NCBI GenBank assembly: GCA_937907685.1
Contig: CALCXF010000006.1
Coordinates: 1-34,681, forward strand
From: an uncultured Nostocoides sp.
Lineage (GTDB): Bacteria > Actinomycetota > Actinomycetes > Actinomycetales > Dermatophilaceae
Length of the DNA stretch: 34,681 nt
Reading direction: 5' to 3'
Shown here piece by piece: positions 1 through 8,199 of this stretch. Numbering within the stretch: the stretch's first letter is position 1; each line of letters begins with the position of its first letter. The notes under the pieces were generated by a model. The model ran no database searches. It had not been told where the DNA came from and worked only from the letters and a program-made list of their open reading frames with translations. The translations under genes were made by a program, and so were the position numbers.

Positions 1-72
1 TACGAGACGTCTGCGTGTTGCCTCATCTCAAGGCGTGCCTCGCAGTGGGCGGCCTTGCCGTGGGCGGGCCTC

Positions 73-1017
<945 letters not shown>

Positions 1018-1136
1018 GGGTGCGCTCCTCGTTCGCGGGGTCAGGGCGTCGAGCGGGGCACCCGCCGACGCGCCCACGGTAACGCGAGCGGTCCCCTCAC
1101 TTGCGCCGGAACTCCCGCGGGCCGACAGTGGGCGCC

Positions 1137-1889
1137 GTGCAACGCCATGAGATCAGCCACGTCGCCCACCGACACCACCCGGTCATGGCCCCCGTCTCGG
1201 ACGCCTCGGTCGGCCGCCTCCTCCAGCGGCTCGAGCCGCGCGAGACCGGCCAGGCCCTCGACCTGGGCTGTGGCAACGGCGCCTGGCTGCGGTCCCTGCT
1301 GGACAGGCGGCACGACCTGACCGGGGCAGGCGTCGAGCTCCACGCCGCGCGGGACGCGCCGGAGAAGCTCACCGCCGCGACCGGGGGGCGGGCCACGCTG
1401 GTCGCGGCCGACGCCACGACGTGGCAGAACGGAGCGTTCGACGCCGTGATCGCGGTCGGTGTCGCGCACGTCTTCGGCGGTCCGGGCCCCACGCTGGATG
1501 CCGTACGCCGTCACCTCGCGCCGGATGGCCGGGTCCTCCTCGGCGACGGCGTCTGGGACACGCCGCCGACCGCCGCGGCGCTCCGCGCGCTCGACGCCAC
1601 GGCAGAGGAGTTCCCCGACCTCGAAGGACTCGTCCGCCTGGTCCGTGAGCACGGCTACGAGCCGGTCCACGGTCACGTGAGCACCCTCGAGGAGTGGGAC
1701 GAGTACGAGTGGTCGTGGACCGGCTCCCTCACCGACTGGGCGCTGGAACCGGGTCGGGACCCCGGCGACCGCGAGCAGGCGCTCGCCGCCGCGGTCGAGC
1801 ACCGGGACGGCTGGCTCGGGGGGTACCGCGGGGTGCTGGGCTTCGCCTCACTCGTGCTCGCCGACGCCCGGTCGGGCTCCTCGCCCTAG
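1137..1889 (+). CDS. Class I SAM-dependent methyltransferase
   Basis: About 250 residues with a Rossmann-type methyltransferase core. Motif I is LDLGCGNGAWL, followed by the acidic GAGVELHAA strand, then LVAADATTW and the motif IV-like FDAVIAVGVAHVFGG. After the core comes the RRHLAPDGRVLLGDGVW segment typical of type 11/25 methyltransferases. Substrate cannot be told from sequence. The start is uncertain: GTG at 1137 gives QRHEISHVAHRHHP, the N-terminus I expect for this family, but GTG at 1128 and TTG at 1101 are in frame and none has a convincing ribosome binding site. The stop TAG overlaps the stop of the convergent sigma-factor gene in a shared CTAG. Confidence 0.85.
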   Translation: MQRHEISHVAHRHHPVMAPVSDASVGRLLQRLEPRETGQALDLGCGNGAWLRSLLDRRHDLTGAGVELHAARDAPEKLTAATGGRATLVAADATTWQNGAFDAVIAVGVAHVFGGPGPTLDAVRRHLAPDGRVLLGDGVWDTPPTAAALRALDATAEEFPDLEGLVRLVREHGYEPVHGHVSTLEEWDEYEWSWTGSLTDWALEPGRDPGDREQALAAAVEHRDGWLGGYRGVLGFASLVLADARSGSSP

Positions 1890-3118
1890 CGGACCTCGTG
1901 GGCGACGGTGGCGCGGCGCCGAAGCAGGAAGGCCCGCTCCGCGGGGTTCGTCGCGAGCTCGAGCGCGCGGTCGTAGGCCGCGACCGCCTCCTCCCCGCGA
2001 CCGAGCCGACGGAGCAGGTCGGCGCGGGTGGCGTGGAACGGGTGGTAGCCCTCGAGCGAGAGGCGGTCCACGACCGGAAGGGCCGCCGCCGGGCCCTCGA
2101 CCTCCGCGAGCGCCACCGCCCGGTTGAGCGCGACGACGGCGGTGGGCGTCACGGCATACAGCTGGTCGTAGAGCGCGAGCACCTGAGCCCAGTCCGTGTC
2201 GGCGGCCGTCGGCGCGTCGGTGTGGACGGCGTTCACGGCCGCGAGCAGCTGGTAGTGCCCCGGACGGTTCCGGCGGAGGCACGCCCTCACGAGCTCGTGC
2301 CCCTCGGTGATCATCGCGCGGTCCCAGAGCGAACGGTCCTGGGCGTCCAGCGTGACGACGGTGCCATCGGCATCCACCCGGGCAGCCCGACGGGCGTCGG
2401 TGAGCAGCATGAGCGCGAGCAGTCCCGCGACCTCCGGCTCGTCCGGCATGAGCTCGCGCAGCACCCGGGCGAGCCGGATCGCCTCGAGGCAGAGGTCCTC
2501 ACGCAGTCCCGCCTCTCCCGAGCTGGGGAGGTGCCCCTCGGTGAAGACGAGGTAGAGAACGGCGAGGACGCCGCGGAGCCGACCGGGGAGCTCGGCGTCG
2601 CGGGGGACCCGGTAGGGGATGTTGGCGGCCGCGATCTTGCGCTTGGCCCGGGTGATCCGCTGCGCCATGGTGCGCTCGGGCACGAGGAAGGCGGCCGCCA
2701 CCTCCGGCACCGTGAGCCCGCCGAGCAGCCGGAGGGTGAGAGCCACCTGGGCCTCGGGAGCCAGCGCCGGGTGGCAGCACGTGAAGAGGAGCCGGAGCCG
2801 CTCGTCGGTCACCGACGTCACGGGCGCCCGGGGGTCCTCCGGGGTGGTGAGCATCATGGCCTCCTCGTGCCGAGCCTGCCGGGTGGACTCGCGGCGCAGC
2901 CGGTCCAGGGCACGGTTGCGGGCGGTGACGGTGAGCCAGCCCGCCGGGTTCGGCGGCACCCCTTCGGTGGGCCAGCGGCGGACCGCCTCGACGAAGGCCT
3001 CCTGGGCCATCTCCTCGGCCAGGTCGAGGTCGCGGAACCGGGCGGTGAGGGAGGCGACCACCGTGCCGAACGCGGCACGGTAGACCGCCTCCACCTCACC
3101 ATGGGCCGGAGTGTTCAC
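1886..3118 (-). CDS. ECF RNA polymerase sigma factor with C-terminal TPR-like extension (ECF42 type)
   Basis: A 410-residue sigma factor. Region 2 lies near residues 10-80 (LAEEMAQEAFVEAVRRW, then WLTVTARNRALDRLRRE). Region 4 lies near 120-190 (LTLRLLGGLTVPEVAAAFLV with the recognition helix ERTMAQRITRAKRKI). A DUF6596/TPR-like tail of about 210 residues follows, including ATRADLLRRLGRGEEAV. No anti-sigma gene is adjacent; instead the upstream gene encodes a DGPF/YCII protein. This is the arrangement described for group ECF42, where the tail itself is thought to control activity. The GTG start at 3118 overlaps the stop of the DGPF gene (GTGA), so the two are translationally coupled. The frame is open further upstream, but that part overlaps the DGPF gene. 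Confidence 0.9.
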   Translation of the reverse strand: MNTPAHGEVEAVYRAAFGTVVASLTARFRDLDLAEEMAQEAFVEAVRRWPTEGVPPNPAGWLTVTARNRALDRLRRESTRQARHEEAMMLTTPEDPRAPVTSVTDERLRLLFTCCHPALAPEAQVALTLRLLGGLTVPEVAAAFLVPERTMAQRITRAKRKIAAANIPYRVPRDAELPGRLRGVLAVLYLVFTEGHLPSSGEAGLREDLCLEAIRLARVLRELMPDEPEVAGLLALMLLTDARRAARVDADGTVVTLDAQDRSLWDRAMITEGHELVRACLRRNRPGHYQLLAAVNAVHTDAPTAADTDWAQVLALYDQLYAVTPTAVVALNRAVALAEVEGPAAALPVVDRLSLEGYHPFHATRADLLRRLGRGEEAVAAYDRALELATNPAERAFLLRRRATVAHEVR

Positions 3119-3462
3119 TCGTCCTGGAAGGGGCGGACCTCGACCCGGCCGTGGCAGGCGCGGGACCCACGTGCGGCGATGTCGAGGGCCGCGTCCAGGT
3201 CGGGGGCCTCGACGACCCAGAAGCCGCCGATCTGTTCCTTCGACTCGCTGAACGGGCCGTCGGTCGTGACGACCTCCGAGCCCGTCCCGTCGACCACGGT
3301 CGCGGTGGTCGGCGGGTGCAGACCACCGGCGAACACCCACGAGCCGCTCTGCCGCAGCTCCTCGTTGAACTCCTCGACGGACGTGTACATGTCCTGGATC
3401 TCGTCCTCCGGCGGCATCGCGTCGCCCTCGGCGTGCCAGACGGACAGCAGGTACTGGGTCAT
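3115..3462 (-). CDS. YCII-related (DGPF) domain protein
   Basis: A 115-residue YCII/DGPF-domain protein beginning MTQYLLSVWHAEGD. It contains the name-giving DGPF within VTTDGPFSESKEQIGGFWVV, then APDLDAALDIAARGSRACHGRVEVRPF. The domain is a small ferredoxin-like fold; no reaction is firmly assigned, although DGPF genes are known targets and partners of ECF42 sigma factors. ATG at 3462 is chosen because GAGGAG lies about seven bases upstream. The stop overlaps the GTG of the sigma gene, so the two form a coupled pair. No promoter could be assigned with confidence in 3463-3546. Confidence 0.88.
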   Translation of the reverse strand: MTQYLLSVWHAEGDAMPPEDEIQDMYTSVEEFNEELRQSGSWVFAGGLHPPTTATVVDGTGSEVVTTDGPFSESKEQIGGFWVVEAPDLDAALDIAARGSRACHGRVEVRPFQDE

Positions 3463-3546
3463 GGGTCTCTCCTCGGTTCGTGTGGTGCGGACTCGACCGT
3501 ATGCCGTGCCCTCACCCGGTTCACGAACAGCCACCCCCGAATGCGA

Positions 3547-3580
3547 CACCACCCGGCGAAGGAGTCTTCGCCGGGTGGTG
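3547..3580 (-). terminator. Strong hairpin terminator of the sugar ABC operon
   Basis: A perfect 15-bp inverted repeat: CACCACCCGGCGAAG (3547-3561), four-base loop GAGT, CTTCGCCGGGTGGTG (3566-3580). It lies 47 bases past the stop of the last permease gene on the minus strand. No T-run follows on either strand, as is common for actinobacterial hairpin terminators. It also sits upstream of the DGPF-sigma pair and would insulate that pair from the transporter operon. Confidence 0.8.
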
Positions 3581-3626
3581 CCCTGTGCACGCCCCGTGGT
3601 CCCTCACGTCCCAGGGGGCGCCGTCG

Positions 3627-4574
3627 TCACCCCTTCTCGGCGCCGGCGTTGGCGCCCTGGGTGAAGTAGCGCTGGAAGACGACGAAGACCAACGCGGTGG
3701 GGATGGTCATGAGCAGCGCCGCCGCCATGGAGATGGGGAACTGGTTGCCGGAGCCCAGACCACCGGACGTCAGCTGGCCCACACCCCTGGTCAGGGTGAA
3801 GAGGTCGGGGTCGTCCGCGGCGATGATGAAGTGCGGCAGCTCGTTCCACGAGCCCTGGAACGACAGGATCGTGATCGTGATGAGTGCCGGCCTGGCCATG
3901 GGGAGCACCACGGACCAGAAGGTCCGGAACGTTCCCGCGCCGTCGATCCGGGCGGCCTCCTCCACCGACACCGGGATCGACTCGAAGAACTGCTTCATGA
4001 TGAACACCCCGGCCGCGTCGACGAGCAGCGGCACGAACAAGGCCGGGTAGGTGTTGTACATACCGAGGTAGTTGAGGACGAGGAACCTCGGGATGAGCAG
4101 CACGACGCCCGGCACGGCCAGCACCGCGAGGATCCCGGTGAAGACCGCGTTGCGGCCTCGGAACGTCAGCCGCGCGAGCGCATAGCCCGCGAGGGACACG
4201 AGGAAGACCCGGCCGGCGGTGACGAGCAGCGTGACGACCACCGAGTTCGTGAACCACCGGGGGTACTCGGTCTGTGCGAGCCGCTCGAACGCGGCCGTCG
4301 TGATCGGGTCGGGCACCAGGGCGAGAGGGTTCGCCACAGCGTCCCCGTTGGTCTTGAACGAGGTCACGACCTGCACGATGAACGGGTAGATGTAGATGAG
4401 GGCGAAGATCACGAGCAGCGTGTAGACGAGGATCTTCTTCCCACGCCCGCTGCGGTTGACGAGGTTGCCGTCGTCGACGACCTTCGGCTTCGTCGCCTCG
4501 GTGACGGCGATGTCCTCGGCGGCACGAGTCCGGGCGGCCGGGGCGATCGAGTCGCCGGTCGGTGTCTGCGTCAT
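3627..4574 (-). CDS. Carbohydrate ABC transporter permease (CUT1, MalG/type II)
   Basis: A 315-residue inner-membrane permease with six expected transmembrane segments. The first is VYTLLVIFALIYIYPFIVQ, preceded by a cytoplasmic N-terminus of about 45 residues. The ATPase-docking EAA loop reads EEAARIDGAGTFRTFWSVVL, and the C-terminus FQRYFTQGANAGAEKG is typical of MalG-type partners. The ATG at 4574 overlaps the stop of the upstream permease gene (ATGA), indicating translational coupling. It pairs with the 379-residue permease to form the translocation channel for the sugar delivered by the lipoprotein at 5707-6960. No ATPase gene lies in the locus; such actinobacterial importers often share one MsiK-type ATPase encoded elsewhere. 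Confidence 0.93.
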   Translation of the reverse strand: MTQTPTGDSIAPAARTRAAEDIAVTEATKPKVVDDGNLVNRSGRGKKILVYTLLVIFALIYIYPFIVQVVTSFKTNGDAVANPLALVPDPITTAAFERLAQTEYPRWFTNSVVVTLLVTAGRVFLVSLAGYALARLTFRGRNAVFTGILAVLAVPGVVLLIPRFLVLNYLGMYNTYPALFVPLLVDAAGVFIMKQFFESIPVSVEEAARIDGAGTFRTFWSVVLPMARPALITITILSFQGSWNELPHFIIAADDPDLFTLTRGVGQLTSGGLGSGNQFPISMAAALLMTIPTALVFVVFQRYFTQGANAGAEKG

Positions 4575-5710
4575 GCGCGTGCCCCCCTTCGGGTGGCACG
4601 TTGCTGGCGACGCCGAGCCCTGCGCGTGGCCGCCTCGTCCTTGTCGCGCAGCACGAACCGCTGGAGCGAGGTCAGGAGGAAGATGAGCAGGAAGAGCAGG
4701 AACGCCATCGCCGCGCCCTGGCCCCACTGCTGCTGCCGGAAGGCAGCGGTGTACGAGAGGAACGCTGGGGTGAGCGTGGTCTTCGCCGGACCGCCCTGGG
4801 TCATGACGTACATCTGGTCGAACACCTGCCAGGTGCCGATGACGCCGAGCGTGACGACGAGCAGGATCGTGGGTCGCAGGTGCGGGACGGTGACGTTGCG
4901 GAACCGCTGCCAGCGGTTGGCGCCGTCGACCATGGCCGCCTCCTCGACCTCGGTGGGGAGGTCCTGGAGGCCGGCGAGGAACATGAGCATGAACGTACCG
5001 GCGGTGGTCCAGATGACCTGGGCCATGATCGCCGTCAGGGCGACCGACGGACCCGAGAACCACTCCCACAGCGACAGGCTCAGGACCTGCGTGTCCGCCA
5101 GGGCGGACGGCGGTCTCCCCACGCTCCACAGCCCCAGCCAGTCGCCGATGAGGTGGATGAGACCCCGCGGGTCGGAGAACCAGACCGGGCCGTCGATGCC
5201 GAACAGGGCGAGGAACTGGTTGACCGCGCCGGTGCCCGTGAAGAGGAAGAGGAAGACGAGGGAGATCGCCACCGACGAGACGACGGACGGGAAGTAGAAC
5301 GCGGTCCGGAAGAAGGTGCGCCCCCTGAGGAACTTCTGGTTGACGATGACCGCCAGCAGCAGGGCGATCACGGTCTGCAGCGGAACCACTCCGACGACGT
5401 AGTAGAAGGTGTTGCGCAGCGAGATCATGAAGTCCTGCCGGGACAGCCCCGGCTCCGTCAGCAGGGCCGCGTAGTTGTCCGCGCCGACGAGCTCCACCCG
5501 GGACGAGAACGGGCTGCCGCGGCCGTTCCAGTCGGTGAACGAGACCCACAGGGCCATGACGATCGGGATGAGGAGGAACAGTCCGAGGACGAAGAGTGCG
5601 GGTGTGACGAAGAGCCATCCGGCGACCGACTGGCGCTGCCCCTCTCCCTGACGAGGGCGCCGCGGGGCCCGGCCGGTTCCGGGCCCCGCGGTCGTGGTGA
5701 GCGTGCTCAC
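4571..5710 (-). CDS. Carbohydrate ABC transporter permease (CUT1, MalF/type I)
   Basis: A 379-residue permease. A basic N-terminus is followed by the first membrane span GWLFVTPALFVLGLFLLIPI and the characteristic ALWVSFTDWNG. The EAA loop is EEAAMVDGANRWQRFRNVTV, followed by PHLRPTILLVV and the usual QGGPAKTTLTPAFLSYTAAF region. A periplasmic insertion between spans (roughly residues 170-220, with a WFSDPRGLIHLIGDWLG stretch) is somewhat longer than usual. The GTG start at 5710 overlaps the stop of the binding-protein gene (GTGA). Together with the downstream permease it imports an oligosaccharide whose identity the sequence does not give; the divergent glucosidase suggests an alpha-glucoside. 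Confidence 0.92.
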   Translation of the reverse strand: MSTLTTTAGPGTGRAPRRPRQGEGQRQSVAGWLFVTPALFVLGLFLLIPIVMALWVSFTDWNGRGSPFSSRVELVGADNYAALLTEPGLSRQDFMISLRNTFYYVVGVVPLQTVIALLLAVIVNQKFLRGRTFFRTAFYFPSVVSSVAISLVFLFLFTGTGAVNQFLALFGIDGPVWFSDPRGLIHLIGDWLGLWSVGRPPSALADTQVLSLSLWEWFSGPSVALTAIMAQVIWTTAGTFMLMFLAGLQDLPTEVEEAAMVDGANRWQRFRNVTVPHLRPTILLVVTLGVIGTWQVFDQMYVMTQGGPAKTTLTPAFLSYTAAFRQQQWGQGAAMAFLLFLLIFLLTSLQRFVLRDKDEAATRRARRRQQRATRRGARA

Positions 5711-6960
5711 TGTCCGAGCGCCGCGTTCGCGTTGGTGTCGAAGCCCTCGAGGACCTGCGGGATGTTGGCGCCGCCGAGGTCCTCGAGCTTGCTGTTGAGG
5801 TCGGCGACGACCTGCTCCATCCCCGGCGAGTTGATCGGGCCGTGGCCGTACTCGCCTCCGGCGACGAACGGCGCGTCCTCGGGGAACTTCGCGGTGTACT
5901 CGTCGGCCGCGGACTGGCGGCTCGGCATGACGCCGAACGCCTCGGCGAACTTCATCTGCTGCTCCACCGTGGTGAGCGCCTTGACGAGGTCGACGGCCTG
6001 GGCCTGCGCCTTGGAGTCGGCCGAGATGCCCCAGCACTGCGTGAACTGGAGGGTGCCCTTGCCCTTGGGGCCCTCGGGCAGCTCGACGGTCTTGTACTTG
6101 AGGTCCGGGTAGTCGTTCGTGACGGCGCCCTTGATCCAGTTGCCCTCGATCGTCATCGCCGACTTCTTCGTGCCGAAGGCCTCACCACCCCACCCGGAGT
6201 CGAGCTGGTTGGACATCTGGAAGTTGCCGGCCTTGACGTTCCGCTGGACGTACTCGAGGGCCTCGGTGACCTCGGGGGTGTTCGCCGCACCAGCGGACGC
6301 GTCGTCCTTGAGCCACCAGCCCCCGTTCTGGACGACGAAAGCGCCGAGACGGTCGATGCCGACGCCGATCCCCAGACCGGCCTGGTCACCGGTCGTCAGC
6401 TTCTTGGACACCGCCTCGAGCTCCTCCCAGGTCGTGGGAACGTCCGCGTCCGACAGTCCGGCCTTGGTCCACGAGTCGGTGTTGATCTGGAGGGCGAGGG
6501 TGGAGAAGTCCTTCGGCACGCAGTACTGCTTCCCGTCGTACGTGAAGGCCTGGCGGAGGGACTCGTAGTAGTCGTCGTTGTCCTCGATCTGGTCGGCGTA
6601 GGCGTAGAGGCTGCCCTGCTTGGCGTAGTTGCCGAAGAGGGCGGCGTCCATGTAGACGACGTCGGCCGGGTTGCCGCTGGCGAAGCCCTGCGCGAGCTGC
6701 TGCGGCATGTCGCTCGCGACGGTGACGGTGACGGTGTTGCCGCTGCTCTTGGCCCACGCGTCGGTCGCCTCCTTCACCGCGTTGGTCTCGGCGTCACCCG
6801 AGGAGGCGATGAGCATCTTGAGGTCGACCGGGCCGCTGGCGGATGCCGGAGCGCTCGTGGCTCCCTCCTCCTCGAACCCCCCTCCCCCACCGCAGGCGGA
6901 GGCGAGCAGGGCGCCGCTCAGCACGAGGGAGAGGGTGGCGATGCGACGGTTGCGTGTCAT
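5707..6960 (-). CDS. Extracellular sugar-binding lipoprotein of CUT1 ABC transporter
   Basis: A 417-residue solute-binding protein (family 1/MalE-like). The signal peptide MTRNRRIATLSLVLSGALLA leads to the lipobox ASAC, so Cys23 would be lipidated, followed by a Gly-rich linker and a Thr/Ser/Pro tether. The mature part shows family features: VYMDAALFGNYAKQGSLYAY, TWEELEAVSKKL, SAMTIEGNWIKGAV and LVKALTTVEQQMKFAEAFGV. The ATG at 6960 is chosen because AAAGGAG lies nine bases upstream; an in-frame ATG at 6984 precedes that Shine-Dalgarno and is rejected. Only 50 bases separate it from the LacI gene, with no visible promoter, so the regulator and transporter are probably one transcript. Confidence 0.94.
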   Translation of the reverse strand: MTRNRRIATLSLVLSGALLASACGGGGGFEEEGATSAPASASGPVDLKMLIASSGDAETNAVKEATDAWAKSSGNTVTVTVASDMPQQLAQGFASGNPADVVYMDAALFGNYAKQGSLYAYADQIEDNDDYYESLRQAFTYDGKQYCVPKDFSTLALQINTDSWTKAGLSDADVPTTWEELEAVSKKLTTGDQAGLGIGVGIDRLGAFVVQNGGWWLKDDASAGAANTPEVTEALEYVQRNVKAGNFQMSNQLDSGWGGEAFGTKKSAMTIEGNWIKGAVTNDYPDLKYKTVELPEGPKGKGTLQFTQCWGISADSKAQAQAVDLVKALTTVEQQMKFAEAFGVMPSRQSAADEYTAKFPEDAPFVAGGEYGHGPINSPGMEQVVADLNSKLEDLGGANIPQVLEGFDTNANAALGQ

Positions 6961-7010
6961 GGGATGGACTCCTTTGTCGGTCATGCACCGGGTGGGCGAG
7001 CGCGCGCCGG

Positions 7011-8042
7011 TCAGCGCGAGCGGGATCGAGCGGACGTGCTGTCCCCCCGGAGGAGGACGGGGTGGAGCAGGGCGCCGGCGGAGGGCCGGGCACGCCCGGA
7101 GAGGGCGTCGTCGAGGAGGTCGAGGATGCGGTCGGCGATCTGGTCCAACGGCTGCACCACGGTCGTGAGGTGGTGCATGAGGGCGGTGTCGGAGCCGTCG
7201 AACCCCACCACGCCCACCTCGGACCCGGGTTCGCGGCCGGCGGCCAGCAGCTCGTGGTGGAGCCCGAGCGCGAGGATGTCCGAGGCGCACACGACGGCGT
7301 CAGAGGGCCCGAGGTCCGCCAGCAGTCGCCGGGCGGCGGCGCGTGCGTCGTCGAGGTCCTGGTCGCACGACGCCTCCGGACCGGGGGCGACGCCGGTCCC
7401 GGCGCACCCCGCGACCCAGCCCGCTCGACGGTCGTCTCCGACCACGGAGCCGGACGGCCAACCCAGGTAGCCGACGGTTCGGTACCCGAGCTCAGCGCAG
7501 TGCGCCACCGCGGCGCTGGTCCCGGCGGCACCGTCCACGTCGACCCACCCGGTGAACGTCGGATCGTCCCAGACGCGGCCGAAGGAGGCGAAGGGGATGC
7601 CGTTCTCCTCGAGCCAGGCGGGCCTGGGGTCACCGTGGTGGGTGTCGGCGATGATGAAGGCGTCGACGAGCCGACGCGCCCACATCGCCTGGTAGCCCTG
7701 CACCATCGGGCGGTCACCCGGCGAGCCGAAGGGCACCATGTGCGAGCCGTGCTCGGCGGCGCGCATCGCCAGCGAGCCGAGGAAGGGGGCCATCGTCTCG
7801 TTGTGCGAGCGGGGGCCGAGCGTGTTGATCTCGACGCCGACCGCGCCGGCCCGCTGGGAGCGGAGCGACTGAGCCGAGGACGACGGCTGGTAGCCGAGCT
7901 CCGCGATGGCCGCCTGGACCCGCTCGAGCGTCTCCGGTCGCACCCGGGTCGGATGCGTCAGCACGTTGCTGACCGTCTGCCGGGAGACAGCGGCGCGCTG
8001 CGCGACGTCGTGGATCGTCACGCGATCGCTCGACCTCGGCAT
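7011..8042 (-). CDS. LacI family transcriptional regulator
   Basis: A 343-residue repressor. The N-terminal helix-turn-helix reads RVTIHDVAQRAAVSRQTVSN with the hinge helix RVQAAIAELGYQPSSSAQSL. A periplasmic-binding-protein-like sensor domain follows, including MVQGYQAMWARRLVDAFIIA, PSDAVVCASDILALGLHHEL and EVGVVGFDGSDTALMHHLTT. ATG at 8042 is chosen because it places the DNA-binding domain at the N-terminus as in the family; the open frame upstream to 8201 covers the operators and is unlikely to be coding. It sits between the transporter genes and the divergent glucosidase. The two identical operators just upstream suggest that it represses both sides and itself, with the imported sugar as likely inducer. 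Confidence 0.94.
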   Translation of the reverse strand: MPRSSDRVTIHDVAQRAAVSRQTVSNVLTHPTRVRPETLERVQAAIAELGYQPSSSAQSLRSQRAGAVGVEINTLGPRSHNETMAPFLGSLAMRAAEHGSHMVPFGSPGDRPMVQGYQAMWARRLVDAFIIADTHHGDPRPAWLEENGIPFASFGRVWDDPTFTGWVDVDGAAGTSAAVAHCAELGYRTVGYLGWPSGSVVGDDRRAGWVAGCAGTGVAPGPEASCDQDLDDARAAARRLLADLGPSDAVVCASDILALGLHHELLAAGREPGSEVGVVGFDGSDTALMHHLTTVVQPLDQIADRILDLLDDALSGRARPSAGALLHPVLLRGDSTSARSRSR

Positions 8043-8068
8043 GGCGCCCTTCCCGGTCCGTCGGAACC

Positions 8069-8081
8069 TTTGATCGTTCAA
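8069..8081. promoter_or_regulatory. Predicted LacI-family operator O1
   Basis: TTTGATCGTTCAA, containing the imperfect palindrome TTGA-TCGT-TCAA. It is the exact reverse complement of the second site at 8100-8112. It lies 27 bases upstream of the LacI start, in the expected promoter/leader region of the minus-strand operon. Binding by the adjacent LacI protein is inferred from position and symmetry. Confidence 0.7.
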
Positions 8082-8094
8082 GTCGCCGCGGACC

Positions 8095-8122
8095 TTGATT
8101 TGAACGATCAAATCGGTACAGT
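8095..8122 (+). promoter_or_regulatory. Glucosidase promoter containing LacI operator O2
   Basis: A housekeeping-type promoter: -35 TTGATT (8095-8100), 16-base spacer, -10 TACAGT (8117-8122). The second operator TTGAACGATCAAA (8100-8112) fills the spacer and touches the -35, so a bound repressor would exclude RNA polymerase. Centre-to-centre distance to the first operator is 31 bp, about three helical turns, so two dimers would sit on the same face of the DNA. Confidence 0.65.
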
Positions 8123-8199
8123 GCCCAATGTGGGCCACATCACACACGTTGTCAATACCCAGAAGTCGCCGGGATGCACGCGCCGATGAGGTCCTCGGC

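Noticed and set aside
3463-3546. ECF42 autoregulatory promoter before the DGPF gene (a TGTCG-like element is present on the minus strand at about 3543-3549)
   Set aside because: No matching -10 element at a convincing spacing could be found, and the TGTCG overlaps the terminator stem.
6961-7010. Separate promoter for the sugar-binding protein gene
   Set aside because: The 50-base gap shows only the ribosome binding site; no -10/-35 pair or operator copy is visible.
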